A stretch of 64,000 nt of DNA. It comes from Salinispora vitiensis. Lineage in GTDB: Bacteria > Actinomycetota > Actinomycetes > Mycobacteriales > Micromonosporaceae. Below, piece by piece: positions 41,465 through 50,512 of the stretch. The DNA lies in NCBI RefSeq assembly GCF_000378825.1, contig NZ_KB900388.1:1870500-1934499 (forward strand), given 5' to 3'. A program made the translations under genes and the position numbers. A model generated the notes under the pieces. The model made no database searches and had not been told where the DNA came from. It saw nothing but the letters and a program-made list of their open reading frames with translations. Positions within the stretch are counted from its first letter, which is position 1. Each line of letters starts with the position of its first letter.

Positions 41465-41764
41465 ATGGTGCTCGAAGTCGCGTTGATCGACGTACTGCCC
41501 GGACACGAGGAGGCCTTCGCAGCCGCCTACGCCAAAGGACACGCGGTGCTCGCTGACACACCCGGCTGCCGCTCGGTACGAATGACCCGCGGAGTCGAGT
41601 CCCCGTCCCGGTTCGTACTGCTGGTCGAGTGGGACTCGGTCGAGGCGCACAACCAGAACTTTCGCGCCTCCGACCGGTTTGTCCGGTGGCGGGAGCTGAT
41701 CGGCCCGCACTTCGCCAACCCGCCGCGGGTCGAACACTTCACCGATGTGCCGGGCGGGCGATGA
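41465..41764 (+). CDS. Antibiotic biosynthesis monooxygenase (ABM) domain protein
   Basis: 99-residue dimeric alpha+beta barrel protein. It starts MVLEVALIDVLPGHEEAFAA, with the central PGCRSVRMTRGVESPSRFVL strand and VEWDSVEAHNQNFRAS helix, a pattern shared by YgiN-like quinol monooxygenases and IsdG-like proteins. Likely a small cofactor-independent oxygenase; substrate unknown. No ribosome site is evident before the ATG. It is single, between the G-rich repeat and convergent uvrB. Confidence 0.85.
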   Translation: MVLEVALIDVLPGHEEAFAAAYAKGHAVLADTPGCRSVRMTRGVESPSRFVLLVEWDSVEAHNQNFRASDRFVRWRELIGPHFANPPRVEHFTDVPGGR

Positions 41765-41912
41765 GTGCTCCGACGACCGCTACGTCAGGCGGCCGGACAG
41801 ATCGACAGGTCGACAGGTGACCAAACAGTGACCCGATGTGGGCCAGGGCTGTCACACCCAGCGCTTACGGTATCCCCACGCGCGCCGACCGCTGGCCCCG
41901 ATGCGCTCGGGG

Positions 41913-41950
41913 GCACCGGGTCCGGTTGGTCGTGCCGCGCCACCCGGTGC
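41913..41950 (-). terminator. Candidate hairpin downstream of uvrB
   Basis: Perfect 9-bp inverted repeat GCACCGGGT (41913-41921) with 41942-41950, 20-base loop, about 50 bases past the uvrB stop on the minus strand. The long loop makes it uncertain. Confidence 0.35.
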
Positions 41951-42001
41951 ACGCCGCTGGCCTGGTAGCCGGCGGCATGCGCCCGCCACCTCAGACCTGG
42001 G

Positions 42002-44104
42002 TCACGACACTCCCGCCGCATCCATCCCGCGCAGCTCCTTCTTCAACTCCGAGATCTCGTCACGAATTCGGGCCGCCAACTCGAACTGCAGCTCCCGGGC
42101 AGCGGCCAGCATCTGGCCATTCAGCTCCTGAATGAGCTCCGCCAGCTCCGCACGCGCCATTCCCTCCCGGGCCGGTCCAGCGGCGGCTCGGCTGCGACTA
42201 CGAGTCTCCTTCACCGGCGCCTTGCCGCGGGAGAGCTGCCGGGCCGCTCCACCAACCCGGTTGTCGGTCTCCTCTGCCTCCCGGTAAATGTCGTCGAGAA
42301 TGTCGTGAATCTTCTTGCGGAGCGGCTCCGGACTGATGCCGTGCGCCTCGTTGTGGGCGATCTGCTTGGCCCGGCGCCGGTTGGTCTCCCCGACCGCCTC
42401 CGCCATCGATGGCGTGATCTTGTCGGCGTACATGTGCACCTGGCCGGAGACGTTCCGCGCCGCCCGCCCGATCGTCTGGATCAATGACCGGCCGCTGCGC
42501 AGGAAGCCCTCCTTGTCCGCGTCGAGGATGGCGACCAGCGACACCTCCGGCAGATCGAGCCCCTCCCGCAGCAGGTTGATACCGACCAGCACGTCGTAGT
42601 CACCCTTACGGAGTTCCCGCAGCAGCTCCACGCGGCGCAGCGTGTCCACCTCGGAGTGCAGATAACGCACCCGAATGCCGTTCTCCAGGAGGTAGTCGGA
42701 CAGGTCCTCGGCCATCTTCTTCGTCAACGTCGTGACCAGCACCCGCTCGTCGCGCTCGGTACGCAACTTGATCTCGTGCATGAGGTCATCGATCTGGCCC
42801 TTGGTCGGCTTGATCACCACCTCCGGGTCAACCAGGCCGGTCGGTCGGATGACCTGCTCCACATACTCGCCCTGCGCGTGCTCCAACTCCCAGGAGCCGG
42901 GGGTGGCCGAGAGGAAGACCAGCTGGCCGACCCGCTCCAGGAACTCGTCAAACCGCAGCGGCCGGTTGTCGGCGGCGCTGGGCAGTCGGAAGCCGTGGTC
43001 GATCAGCATCCGCTTACGGGACGCGTCGCCCTCGTACATCCCGCCGATCTGCGGGATGGTCACGTGCGACTCGTCAACCACGGTGAGGAAGTCGTCCGGG
43101 AAGTAGTCGAGCAGGCAGTGCGGCGGGCTGCCGGGCAGTCGGCCGTCGATGTGCATCGAGTAGTTCTCGATGCCCGAGCAGAAGCCGACCTGCCGCATCA
43201 TCTCGATGTCGTACGTCGTCCGCATCCGCAGCCGCTGCGCCTCCAGCAGGCTGCCCCGCTGCTCCAGCTCGGCCAGCCGCTCGCCCAGCTCGGCCTCGAT
43301 GTCGCGGATCGCCCGCTCCATCCGCGCCGGCCCGGCCGCGTAGTGCGTGGCGGGGAAGATCAGTAGATGGTCGACCTCTCGGACCACATCACCGGTGAGC
43401 GGGTTGAGGTAGTAGAGCCGTTCCACCTCGTCCCCGAACAGCTCGATCCGGATCGCCAGCTCCTCGTAGGCGGGAATGATCTCCAAGGTGTCGCCCCGCA
43501 CCCGGAAGGTGCCCCGTTGGAAGGCCATGTCGTTGCGGGCGTACTGAATGTCGACCAGCCGGCGCAGGAGCTGGTCGCGATCCAGCTCCTGACCGGTCAC
43601 CACCCGGACGGCCCGGTCCAGGTACTCCTCCGGGGTACCCAGGCCGTAGATCGCCGAGACGGTGGCGACCACCACCACATCCCGGCGGGTGAGCAGCGAC
43701 ATCGTCGCCGAGTGGCGCAGCCGCTCCACCTCCTCGTTGACCGAGGAGTCCTTCTCGATGTAGGTATCAGTCTGCGGGATATACGCCTCGGGCTGGTAGT
43801 AGTCGTAGTACGAGACGAAATACTCCACCGCGTTGTTGGGCAGCAGCTCGCTGAACTCCTTGGCCAGCTGGGCGCAGAGGGTCTTGTTCGGCGCCAACAC
43901 GAGCGTCGGGCGCTGCAACCGCTCAATCAACCACGCGGTGGTGGCGCTCTTGCCGGTGCCGGTCGCGCCGAGCAGCACCGTGTGCCGGTCGCCACGCCGG
44001 ACCCGCTGCTCCAGGTCGTCGATCGCGGCCGGCTGATCACCGGCCGGCTGGAAATCACTGACGACCTGGAAACGGCCATCCAGCCGGGGAATGTCGAGCG
44101 CCAT
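42002..44104 (-). CDS. uvrB: UvrABC excinuclease subunit B
   Basis: Helicase-like damage-verification subunit of nucleotide excision repair. 700 residues. Walker A GATGTGKS near 46-53, the beta-hairpin region [20 protein letters not shown] at about 97-116, DESH box ([11 protein letters not shown]), helicase motif VI (QTIGRAARN), and a C-terminal UVR domain ([20 protein letters not shown]) that contacts UvrC. The ATG lacks a ribosome site but TACGGT ends 6 bases upstream, so it is probably leaderless from a damage-type promoter. Confidence 0.98.
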   Translation of the reverse strand: MALDIPRLDGRFQVVSDFQPAGDQPAAIDDLEQRVRRGDRHTVLLGATGTGKSATTAWLIERLQRPTLVLAPNKTLCAQLAKEFSELLPNNAVEYFVSYYDYYQPEAYIPQTDTYIEKDSSVNEEVERLRHSATMSLLTRRDVVVVATVSAIYGLGTPEEYLDRAVRVVTGQELDRDQLLRRLVDIQYARNDMAFQRGTFRVRGDTLEIIPAYEELAIRIELFGDEVERLYYLNPLTGDVVREVDHLLIFPATHYAAGPARMERAIRDIEAELGERLAELEQRGSLLEAQRLRMRTTYDIEMMRQVGFCSGIENYSMHIDGRLPGSPPHCLLDYFPDDFLTVVDESHVTIPQIGGMYEGDASRKRMLIDHGFRLPSAADNRPLRFDEFLERVGQLVFLSATPGSWELEHAQGEYVEQVIRPTGLVDPEVVIKPTKGQIDDLMHEIKLRTERDERVLVTTLTKKMAEDLSDYLLENGIRVRYLHSEVDTLRRVELLRELRKGDYDVLVGINLLREGLDLPEVSLVAILDADKEGFLRSGRSLIQTIGRAARNVSGQVHMYADKITPSMAEAVGETNRRRAKQIAHNEAHGISPEPLRKKIHDILDDIYREAEETDNRVGGAARQLSRGKAPVKETRSRSRAAAGPAREGMARAELAELIQELNGQMLAAARELQFELAARIRDEISELKKELRGMDAAGVS

Positions 44105-44110
44105 GGCCCC

Positions 44111-44133
44111 ACCGTACGCTCGATGGCTGACAC
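44111..44133 (-). promoter_or_regulatory. Candidate DNA-damage (PafBC-type) promoter of uvrB
   Basis: Read on the minus strand: GTGTCAGCC (44133-44125), 8 bases, TACGGT (44116-44111), 6 bases, ATG. TGTCRG core and N8 spacing match the RecA-NDp motif exactly; the last two bases of the 9-mer differ. Confidence 0.6.
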
Positions 44134-44396
44134 TTCGGGACGACTACCACCTCCGGTGATCACCCTCGATATTTCCGTTGTCGGCCCCCACCCGGCGAGC
44201 TAGGCTTCTCGGGAGGCCGCTCGCGGCGGCCGACCGGGCCGGCAACGGGCCTAAGACGGCCCCCCACCCCCGGCACAGGGTCGCAGCACCCGCATTCCGG
44301 CGTGCGCACCCGACGTGGTCGCGCTGACCGCGCTGACCGGCCGCCGCGAGCGCACATCCGCGTCACCGGGGACCGGTCGACGCCGTTCAACATCCC

Positions 44397-45842
44397 GTGG
44401 AGTCCTCCGCCCGCACCCGCCGTACCCCCCGTCCCCGCCGTACCCCCCGGCATCGGCCCACGCCCGATACCCAACCCACCTCGACCGCCTCCGACGATGC
44501 CCAGACCGGCCAGCTTCCCCGGATCACCGGCCGCCGTCGGACCATCCTCCGTACGCTCGCCGCGGTGGCCCTGCTCGCCGCCACCGCGCTGGTTCTCGGC
44601 CTGAGCTGGATACCCGACCCAGCCGAGCCATCCCGCCGGCCAACCGCCGACGAGCGAACCCGACTCGCCGCGGTACGGGTCACCAACTACCGCGATCTGC
44701 GGGCCGGTGTACACCTGACGGCCGGGACCGGAGCCGGCCGAATCGACCTGGTCGGCTGGGTCGACTGGTCCCGACCGCTGCTCTACCTCGATCTCGGTGG
44801 CCCCGGCCTCGGCGCCCAACGGGGTCTGCTCCAGGCGACGCCCGCAGTGCTGCTACTCCGCCCGGACTCCACCACCCCGACATCCCCGTCACCGGCGCCC
44901 CCGCCCCTGGTACCCCCGGCTGATGGTTGGCGGCTAGCCGCCCCGCCGACCGCCGACCGCCTCCGGCCGCTGCTCGAGCTGCTCTTCGCCCTCTCCACCG
45001 ACCGGGCCGACCCACCGGTCGGGGAGACGGCACGGTGGATCGCCGGCGCCGACGGGACCGACGTCCTCACCGCCCAGCTGCCGCCGGCCCAACCCGGCGC
45101 ACCAACACCCCCGCCCGCCACCGGGGTTCACTGGTGGGTGGATCGGGAGGCGCGGCTACACCGGCTGGAGGCCCAGCTCCCCGACCTCGGCCCGGTCACC
45201 GTACGACTGAACCGCGCCGACCGACCATCGCTACGTCCGGTGGCGGCCCTCGGTGGGCAGGCCGGTACCCCCCGGCCGCTCAACGCTGCCGAACGCCGCC
45301 GCCTGACGTCCCTCCCCACCCAACTCCGCGCCGCGGGCGAGGCGCGCGCCACGCTCACGGCACTGCTCGGCTCAGCAGCCAACCTTCGGGGGACGGGATG
45401 GATCAACTGGAGCCAACGCAGCGCGTACCTCGCGGTGGATGACCCTGACGCCCCACGTCGGCGTACCCTGCTTCGGCACGAACAGGGCCGCACCACCCAG
45501 ACCGAGCTGCCAGTAACCGTCAACGCCGGGGTGGACCCGGTGCCGCCACCGCTGCCCGTCCCCACCAACGGCTGGGAGCCCGCTCCCGACGCTGGGCTCG
45601 CGGCCCTGCTCGACGCCGCGCTACGCGCCGCGATCCCCACCGAGGCGGGCACGGCGCACCGGATCCGGGGCGACCGGCTGACCGGAGCCGAGCTCGATGT
45701 GGTCGAGGTGGTGGCGGCCGTGGGCGAACCGGTTCGCTACTGGCTCGACCAGTCCGGCCTCCCTCACCGGCTCCAGTTCCCGACGGCGGCCGGTACCTGG
45801 GCACAGGTGGACCTCACGTTCGAGGACGGTGCCACGGGCTGA
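44397..45842 (+). CDS. Hypothetical membrane-anchored protein with two tandem homologous domains
   Basis: 481 residues; no family recognised. A basic Pro/Arg-rich N-terminus is followed by one TM segment (about 50-70), so the rest is probably extracytoplasmic. The body is an internal duplication: GWVDWSRPLLYLDL / GWINWSQRSAYLAV, PLVPPADGW / PLPVPTNGW, and WWVDREARLHRLEAQL / YWLDQSGLPHRLQFP recur in the same order about 200 residues apart. The pattern of beta-strand-rich repeats is reminiscent of LolA/LppX-like lipoprotein carriers, but this is only an impression. GTG start without a clear ribosome site. Divergent from uvrB and convergent with coaE. Confidence 0.75.
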   Translation: MESSARTRRTPRPRRTPRHRPTPDTQPTSTASDDAQTGQLPRITGRRRTILRTLAAVALLAATALVLGLSWIPDPAEPSRRPTADERTRLAAVRVTNYRDLRAGVHLTAGTGAGRIDLVGWVDWSRPLLYLDLGGPGLGAQRGLLQATPAVLLLRPDSTTPTSPSPAPPPLVPPADGWRLAAPPTADRLRPLLELLFALSTDRADPPVGETARWIAGADGTDVLTAQLPPAQPGAPTPPPATGVHWWVDREARLHRLEAQLPDLGPVTVRLNRADRPSLRPVAALGGQAGTPRPLNAAERRRLTSLPTQLRAAGEARATLTALLGSAANLRGTGWINWSQRSAYLAVDDPDAPRRRTLLRHEQGRTTQTELPVTVNAGVDPVPPPLPVPTNGWEPAPDAGLAALLDAALRAAIPTEAGTAHRIRGDRLTGAELDVVEVVAAVGEPVRYWLDQSGLPHRLQFPTAAGTWAQVDLTFEDGATG

Positions 45843-45884
45843 CCCTCTCGACACGCGCCGGCCGGGCGGGACGTTACGCGGGTC

Positions 45885-45899
45885 CGGGCCGCCGGCCCG
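45885..45899. terminator. Compact hairpin between hypothetical gene and coaE
   Basis: CGGGCC-GCC-GGCCCG, a 6-bp stem with a 3-base loop directly adjoining the coaE stop in a convergent gap. Weak evidence. Confidence 0.3.
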
Positions 45900-46934
45900 T
45901 CACAGCCGCCCGCCGGGCCAGCCCGCCTCCCGGACGTAGAGGCGCACCGGCCGCGCCGGGTCAGCACTGCCGTGCACCCGTTCCGGCCAGCGTGCCGCAT
46001 TCCGTCCCGAGTCGGGCAGCCGGGGAAACCCGGCGTCCGCGAGTTGCTCGGCCAGCGCTCCGTCCGCGTCGTCCAGGCAGAGCACGGTGAGCTGGATGAC
46101 GATCACATCCACCGAGTCCAATTCTGGAATCGCCATCGAGCCGATGTAGTCGATCGGCAGGTCCGCGGGGGCGACAGCGCGGTGGATCCGGGCGACCAGC
46201 CGAGCGTACTGCTCGGGCTGGGCCGGGCCGGCCTCCACGCGCTCGGGCCGGGGCAGGCCGGCCTCGACCCGCTCGGGCCGGGGCGGGTCAGCCTCGATGC
46301 CTCCGGGGCGGGGCGGGTCGGCCGCCCGCCGGTCGCGGAGGTTGACCGCGTAGGGCAGCAGCCGGTCGGCCCAGAGCGCGTCAACCGCGCGGTGCAACTC
46401 GTCTCGGGTCCCGTCGTTGGTCAGCACCACGTCCGCTGCTGCTCGACGGCGAGCGTCGTCGGCCTGTGCGGCGATCCGCCGCCGCGCCTCGGCCGGCGCC
46501 ATTCCCCGGTCGCGGGTCAACCGCTCCAATCGGATCGACAGGGCCGTCTGCACCACAACCACCAGGTGGTACGTGGGGCCGAGCCCCGACTCGACCAACA
46601 GCGGTACGTCATTGACGACGACCGCGCCGGGTTGCGCCGCGGCCACCAGTTCGGCCGTGCGAGTCCGGACCCGCGGATGGATGATCGCCTCCAGGGCGCG
46701 GCGACCCGCTTCGTCGGTGAAGACCAAGGCGCCGAGCGCCGCCCGGTCGAGCGCCCCGTCCGGGCCGAGCACCCGATCACCAAAGGTGGCGACGACCTCC
46801 GCGAGCCCTTCGGTGCCCGGCGCCACCACCTCGCGGGAGAGTTGGTCGGCGTCCACAACCACCGCGCCCAGCCCCGCCAGTCGGGCCGCGACGGCGCTCT
46901 TGCCCGAGCCGATCCCACCGGTCAGTCCCACCAT
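45900..46934 (-). CDS. coaE: Dephospho-CoA kinase fused to a shortened GrpB-like domain
   Basis: Phosphorylates dephospho-CoA in the last step of CoA synthesis. Residues 1-200 are CoaE: P-loop GGIGSGKS near 6-13, VVVDADQLSREVV, and the lid RLTRDRGMAPAEARRRIAAQ. Actinobacterial CoaE often carries a C-terminal GrpB (UPF0157) domain; here IHRAVAPADLPIDYIGSMAI shows it, but the protein ends (VRLYVREAGWPGGRL) earlier than I expect for that domain. Between the two lies a three-unit 10-residue repeat. I chose the ATG at 46934; a GTG at 46940 is also possible. It lies about 110 bases downstream of rpsA, as in mycobacteria. Confidence 0.93.
   Translation of the reverse strand: MVGLTGGIGSGKSAVAARLAGLGAVVVDADQLSREVVAPGTEGLAEVVATFGDRVLGPDGALDRAALGALVFTDEAGRRALEAIIHPRVRTRTAELVAAAQPGAVVVNDVPLLVESGLGPTYHLVVVVQTALSIRLERLTRDRGMAPAEARRRIAAQADDARRRAAADVVLTNDGTRDELHRAVDALWADRLLPYAVNLRDRRAADPPRPGGIEADPPRPERVEAGLPRPERVEAGPAQPEQYARLVARIHRAVAPADLPIDYIGSMAIPELDSVDVIVIQLTVLCLDDADGALAEQLADAGFPRLPDSGRNAARWPERVHGSADPARPVRLYVREAGWPGGRL
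46231..46320 (-). repeat. Three 30-bp tandem repeats inside coaE linker
   Basis: Exact 30-base period: 46231-46260, 46261-46290, 46291-46320. In protein these read ADPPRPGGIE, ADPPRPERVE and AGLPRPERVE, with a degenerate fourth unit AGPAQPEQYA. They form a proline-rich linker between the kinase and GrpB-like parts and keep frame, so copy-number change would alter only linker length. Confidence 0.8.
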
Positions 46935-47105
46935 CAACACCGGACCAGTCAACCGGATCAGCCGGCAGCACGCCACACCGGCGCCCCGGCTCACCCCGGT
47001 CGGCAGAAACGGCGGAGCCCCGCCCCGGCGATCTTTCGATCACCGAGACGGGGCCCGTCGTCAGTACCGGCTCCGGTGCGCCGCAGGGCGCCCAGAGCCC
47101 TCGGA

Positions 47106-48587
47106 TCACTTGCCGCCGGCGAGCTTCTCCCGCAGGGCGGCGAGCGCCTCGTCGGTGGCGAGGGTGCCGGCCGGCTCCTCCGCCTGCCGGCTCGGAGCCG
47201 CGGTCGTCGTGGTGGTCGGGCTGGCGGCCGGCGGGTTGGCCGCAGCCTCGGCGTCGGCGGCGCGGGATGCCTGCACCTGCTTCTGGTGGGCCTCCCAACG
47301 CTGACGCGCCTCGGCGTACTGCTGCTCCCAGGTCTCGCGCTGCTTCTCGTAGCCCTCGAGCCACTCGCCCGTCTCCGGGTCGAAGCCCTCGGGGTAGATG
47401 TAGTTGCCCTCGGCGTCGTAGGTCGCCGCCATGCCGTAGAGGGTCGGGTCGAAGTGCTCCTCGCCCTCGACGAAGCCCTCGTTGGCCTGCTTGAGCGACA
47501 GCGAGATCCGGCGACGCTCCAGGTCGATGTCGATGACCTTGACCATGACCTCGGAGCCGACCTGGACGACCTGCTCCGGGATCTCCACGTGGCGCTCGGC
47601 CAGCTCGGAGATGTGGACCAGACCCTCGATACCGTCGTCCACCCGGACGAACGCGCCGAACGGCACCAACTTGGTGACCTTACCGGGCACGATCTGCTGG
47701 ATCGCGTGGGTGCGGGCGAACTGACGCCACGGGTCCTCCTGGGTCGCCTTCAGCGACAGCGAGACCCGCTCGCGGTCCAGGTCGACGTCGAGGACCTCGA
47801 CCTCGACCTCCTGGCCCACCTCGACCACCTCGGACGGGTGATCGATGTGCTTCCAGGAGAGCTCGGAGACGTGCACCAGGCCGTCCACGCCGCCCAGGTC
47901 GACGAAGGCGCCGAAGTTGACGATCGAGGAGACAACGCCCTTCCGGACCTGCCCCTTCTGCAGCTTGTTGAGGAACTCGGTGCGCACCTCGGACTGCGTC
48001 TGCTCGAGCCAGGCCCGGCGGGACAGGACCACGTTGTTGCGGTTCTTGTCCAGCTCAATGATCTTGGCCTCGAGCTCGCGGCCGACGTACGGCTGGAGGT
48101 CCCGCACCCGACGCATCTCGACCAGGGAGGCCGGCAGGAAGCCGCGCAGCCCGATGTCGAGGATCAGGCCGCCCTTGACCACCTCGATGACCGAGCCACG
48201 GACCACGCCGTCCTCGTCCTTGATCTTCTCGATCGTGCCCCAGGCGCGCTCGTACTGCGCCCGCTTCTTCGAGAGGATCAGCCGCCCCTCCTTGTCCTCC
48301 TTCTGGAGAACAAGGGCCTCAATGTGGTCACCGACCGAGACGACCTCGGCGGGGTCCACGTCGTGCTTGATCGACAGCTCCCGAGAGGGGATGACGCCCT
48401 CGGTCTTGTAGCCGATGTCGAGCAGGACCTCGTCCCGATCGACCTTGACGACGGTGCCTTCGACAATGTCGCCGTCATTGAAGTACTTGATGGTCTCGTC
48501 GATCGCGGCGAGGAAAGCCTCTTCGCTTCCGAGATCGTCGACGGTGACCTTGGTGGCGCTCGAGGGGGCCTCGATGCTGCTCGTCAT
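47106..48587 (-). CDS. rpsA: 30S ribosomal protein S1
   Basis: mRNA-binding ribosomal protein of 493 residues with four S1/OB repeats (about 36-105, 120-190, 207-275, 292-361), as in other actinobacteria. Repeats are recognisable from DIVEGTVVKVDRDEVLLDIG, GLILDIGLRGFLPAS, SSIVNFGAFVDLGGVDGLVH and VTKLVPFGAFVRVDDGIEGL. A disordered Ala/Thr/Glu-rich tail ends ...REKLAGGK. ATG at 48587 with GGAG 11 bases upstream; the longer reading from 48686 is leader. rpsA-coaE adjacency is conserved in actinobacteria. Confidence 0.97.
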   Translation of the reverse strand: MTSSIEAPSSATKVTVDDLGSEEAFLAAIDETIKYFNDGDIVEGTVVKVDRDEVLLDIGYKTEGVIPSRELSIKHDVDPAEVVSVGDHIEALVLQKEDKEGRLILSKKRAQYERAWGTIEKIKDEDGVVRGSVIEVVKGGLILDIGLRGFLPASLVEMRRVRDLQPYVGRELEAKIIELDKNRNNVVLSRRAWLEQTQSEVRTEFLNKLQKGQVRKGVVSSIVNFGAFVDLGGVDGLVHVSELSWKHIDHPSEVVEVGQEVEVEVLDVDLDRERVSLSLKATQEDPWRQFARTHAIQQIVPGKVTKLVPFGAFVRVDDGIEGLVHISELAERHVEIPEQVVQVGSEVMVKVIDIDLERRRISLSLKQANEGFVEGEEHFDPTLYGMAATYDAEGNYIYPEGFDPETGEWLEGYEKQRETWEQQYAEARQRWEAHQKQVQASRAADAEAAANPPAASPTTTTTAAPSRQAEEPAGTLATDEALAALREKLAGGK

Positions 48588-48905
48588 GTGGGCGGTTGCT
48601 CCGGTCGGATGGTTGTCATCACGGATGTGAGCCGCGGTGACCTGTTCGCGCAAACGGACCCGCCGCCGGACACACCGAACGATCACTGCGCGGGATCATG
48701 ATGTGGCTCCGTCGACCGCGCACCTGCTCCCTACCGAGGCACACAATCCGCGAGCGCGTCGTCTAGCCTACCCTCTGCATTACCACAGCGTGCAAGGCCT
48801 CCCACCCACTCACCATCGCGCCACCTGCGAAAGCGGATTTTCGTCGAATAACACGCCCGGCCTGTCACCCGAATCACACCGCCCCCACCGGCACCACGCC
48901 AGCCA
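48588..48905. other. 318-base rpsA leader and promoter region
   Basis: No gene seen. On the minus strand a plausible promoter lies at 48795-48765: TTGCAC, 19 bases, TAGGCT, giving a 5' leader of about 170 bases before rpsA. S1 leaders are often regulated by S1 itself; no specific structure could be established by eye. The left flank of the methyltransferase gene ends at 48906. Confidence 0.4.
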
Positions 48906-49715
48906 TCAGGTGGCGGGCCGCTCGGCGACGAAGATGGCGGTGCCCGGGATCAGCCGGCCCCGCAACGGGCTCCACTGACCCCAGGTTTCTTCGTGCCCCG
49001 GCGGCCATTCCGGTTCCACCAGGTCGCGAAGAACAAAGCCGGCGGCGGTCAGGTCCCGGATCCGATCACCGATGGTACGGTGCGCCTCGATGTAGGTGGG
49101 CGCCCCCGACGAGTCCTCTTCCACGTAAGGGCGGCGGTCGAAGTAGGAGTGCACCGCGACCAGGCCGCCCTCGCCAGCGTCATCCAGAAAGACCCAGCGC
49201 AGTGGATGGGTAACCGCGAAAACCCAGGCTCCGCCGGGTCGCAGCACCCGAAACACCGCACGCATCAGCGCCGCCGAGTCCGCGACAAACGGAACCGCAC
49301 CAAACGCGGAATGTACGGTGTCGAAGACGCCCGCCCCGAACGGCAACGCCAGGGCGTCGGCCTGCACGAGCGGCACCCGCACGCCTGAGCGCTCGGCGGC
49401 CAGCCGGGCCTGCCGCAACATTCCGGCGGACAGGTCGAGGGCCGTCACCTCTGCCCCCTGCCCGTCCAGCCAGCGGGAACCCGCGGCCGCGCCACACCCC
49501 AACTCCAGGACCCGAGTCCCGGCGACGGCACCGAGTAGCCGCGCCTCCGCCTCCCGCAGCCCCTCGGGACCCCACACGAGATCAACATCCCCGAGGAACG
49601 CACCGTGCTCCGCCTGATAGCTGTCGGCGTCCTGGTCCCACCACCGTCGGCTCGCCGCCCGCCCCTCAGCCGCTGACACCACCCGACGGGTGACCGCCGG
49701 CTCGGACTGCTGCAT
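48906..49715 (-). CDS. Class I SAM-dependent methyltransferase
   Basis: 269 residues. SAM motif I is VLELGCGAAAGSRWLDGQGA, then motif II VTALDLSAGML, and the Methyltransf_11 post-motif FDTVHSAFGAVPFV. An N-terminal RAASRRWWDQDADSYQAEHG segment is shared with many actinobacterial small-molecule methyltransferases. Substrate unknown. I chose the ATG at 49715 (MQQSEP); there is no ribosome site, but TACCGT ends 7 bases upstream, suggesting leaderless expression. Longer readings to 49928 run antisense to the next gene's promoter. Confidence 0.9.
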   Translation of the reverse strand: MQQSEPAVTRRVVSAAEGRAASRRWWDQDADSYQAEHGAFLGDVDLVWGPEGLREAEARLLGAVAGTRVLELGCGAAAGSRWLDGQGAEVTALDLSAGMLRQARLAAERSGVRVPLVQADALALPFGAGVFDTVHSAFGAVPFVADSAALMRAVFRVLRPGGAWVFAVTHPLRWVFLDDAGEGGLVAVHSYFDRRPYVEEDSSGAPTYIEAHRTIGDRIRDLTAAGFVLRDLVEPEWPPGHEETWGQWSPLRGRLIPGTAIFVAERPAT

Positions 49716-49722
49716 GCTGTCA

Positions 49723-49728
49723 ACGGTA
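49723..49728 (-). promoter_or_regulatory. Candidate -10 element of the methyltransferase gene
   Basis: TACCGT on the minus strand, 7 bases before the ATG at 49715; no ribosome site. No recognisable -35. Confidence 0.3.
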
Positions 49729-49933
49729 CGGATCACGGAAACCCGGGTACGCAGCGGCCGTCGTTTTCGTCCAAGACTCCACCGGTGGCGGTTGCCTACA
49801 ATCGGCGACGCGCTCCACCACGGTGCGCCGGCCGGGCGCCACGGCTCCTCGATGGGTTCATCCCACGCGAGCAGGGCGACGGCCGCTCGATCGACATGGT
49901 GACGCTGGTCGCCTACTCCTGGGAGCACGAGAC

Positions 49934-50512
49934 ATGCGTGAGCTGGTCTACACCGGGTTCATCTCGCTCGACGGCGTCTTGGACTCCCCCGGCGGCGGGC
50001 CGGGTGAGGAGCACCGCAGCGGGGGTTGGGTCTTCAAGGACATCGAATTCCTACCCGAGGTCTTCTCACTCAAGGGCGAGGAGCTCCAGGAGACCTCGGC
50101 GCTGATGTTCGGCCGCCGAAGCTACGAGGCGTTCGCCCCGACCTGGCGCGACTCGGACGACCACGCCGACTACCGGGAACTACCCAAGTACGTCGTCTCG
50201 ACCACGCTGCCCGACGACGCCCTCGTCCCGGGGTGGGGATCGACGACGATCCTGCGATCGACCGACGAGGTTGCCAAGCTCAAGCAGAGCGAGGGCGGCG
50301 CGATATTCATCCACGGCAGCGCGGAGCTCGCCCGACGGCTCTCCGACGCCGGGTTGATCGACCGGTACCACCTGCTCAGCTTCCCGCTCCTACTCGGTGC
50401 CGGGAAGAGTCTGTTCAGCACGGCGGACCGGGCCAAGCAGGTACTGCACCTCCGGGACAGCGAGGCCTACCCGAACGGTGTCGTCAAACTGCTCTACGAC
50501 GTCGTCCGCTAG
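49934..50512 (+). CDS. Dihydrofolate reductase-family (RibD C-terminal-like) protein
   Basis: 192 residues of the RibD_C/DHFR-like family: MRELVYTGFISLDGVLDSPG start, ALMFGRRSYEAFAPTW in the middle (NADPH-binding GRxTYE-type motif), KYVVSTTL, and the GGAIFIHGSAELARRL nucleotide-binding glycine segment. These proteins reduce pterin- or pyrimidine-like substrates; the exact reaction is unknown. ATG at 49934 with GGAG 8 bases upstream. Its stop codon TAG overlaps the stop of the convergent AraC gene within a single CTAG. Confidence 0.88.
   Translation: MRELVYTGFISLDGVLDSPGGGPGEEHRSGGWVFKDIEFLPEVFSLKGEELQETSALMFGRRSYEAFAPTWRDSDDHADYRELPKYVVSTTLPDDALVPGWGSTTILRSTDEVAKLKQSEGGAIFIHGSAELARRLSDAGLIDRYHLLSFPLLLGAGKSLFSTADRAKQVLHLRDSEAYPNGVVKLLYDVVR

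Noticed and set aside
45972..48701. Very long plus-strand open frame (over 900 codons) opposite coaE and rpsA
   Set aside because: It is the antisense mirror of two certain genes, a common artefact of G/C third-position bias; its composition (Leu/Asp/Val/His-rich) is non-protein-like and it has no ribosome site.
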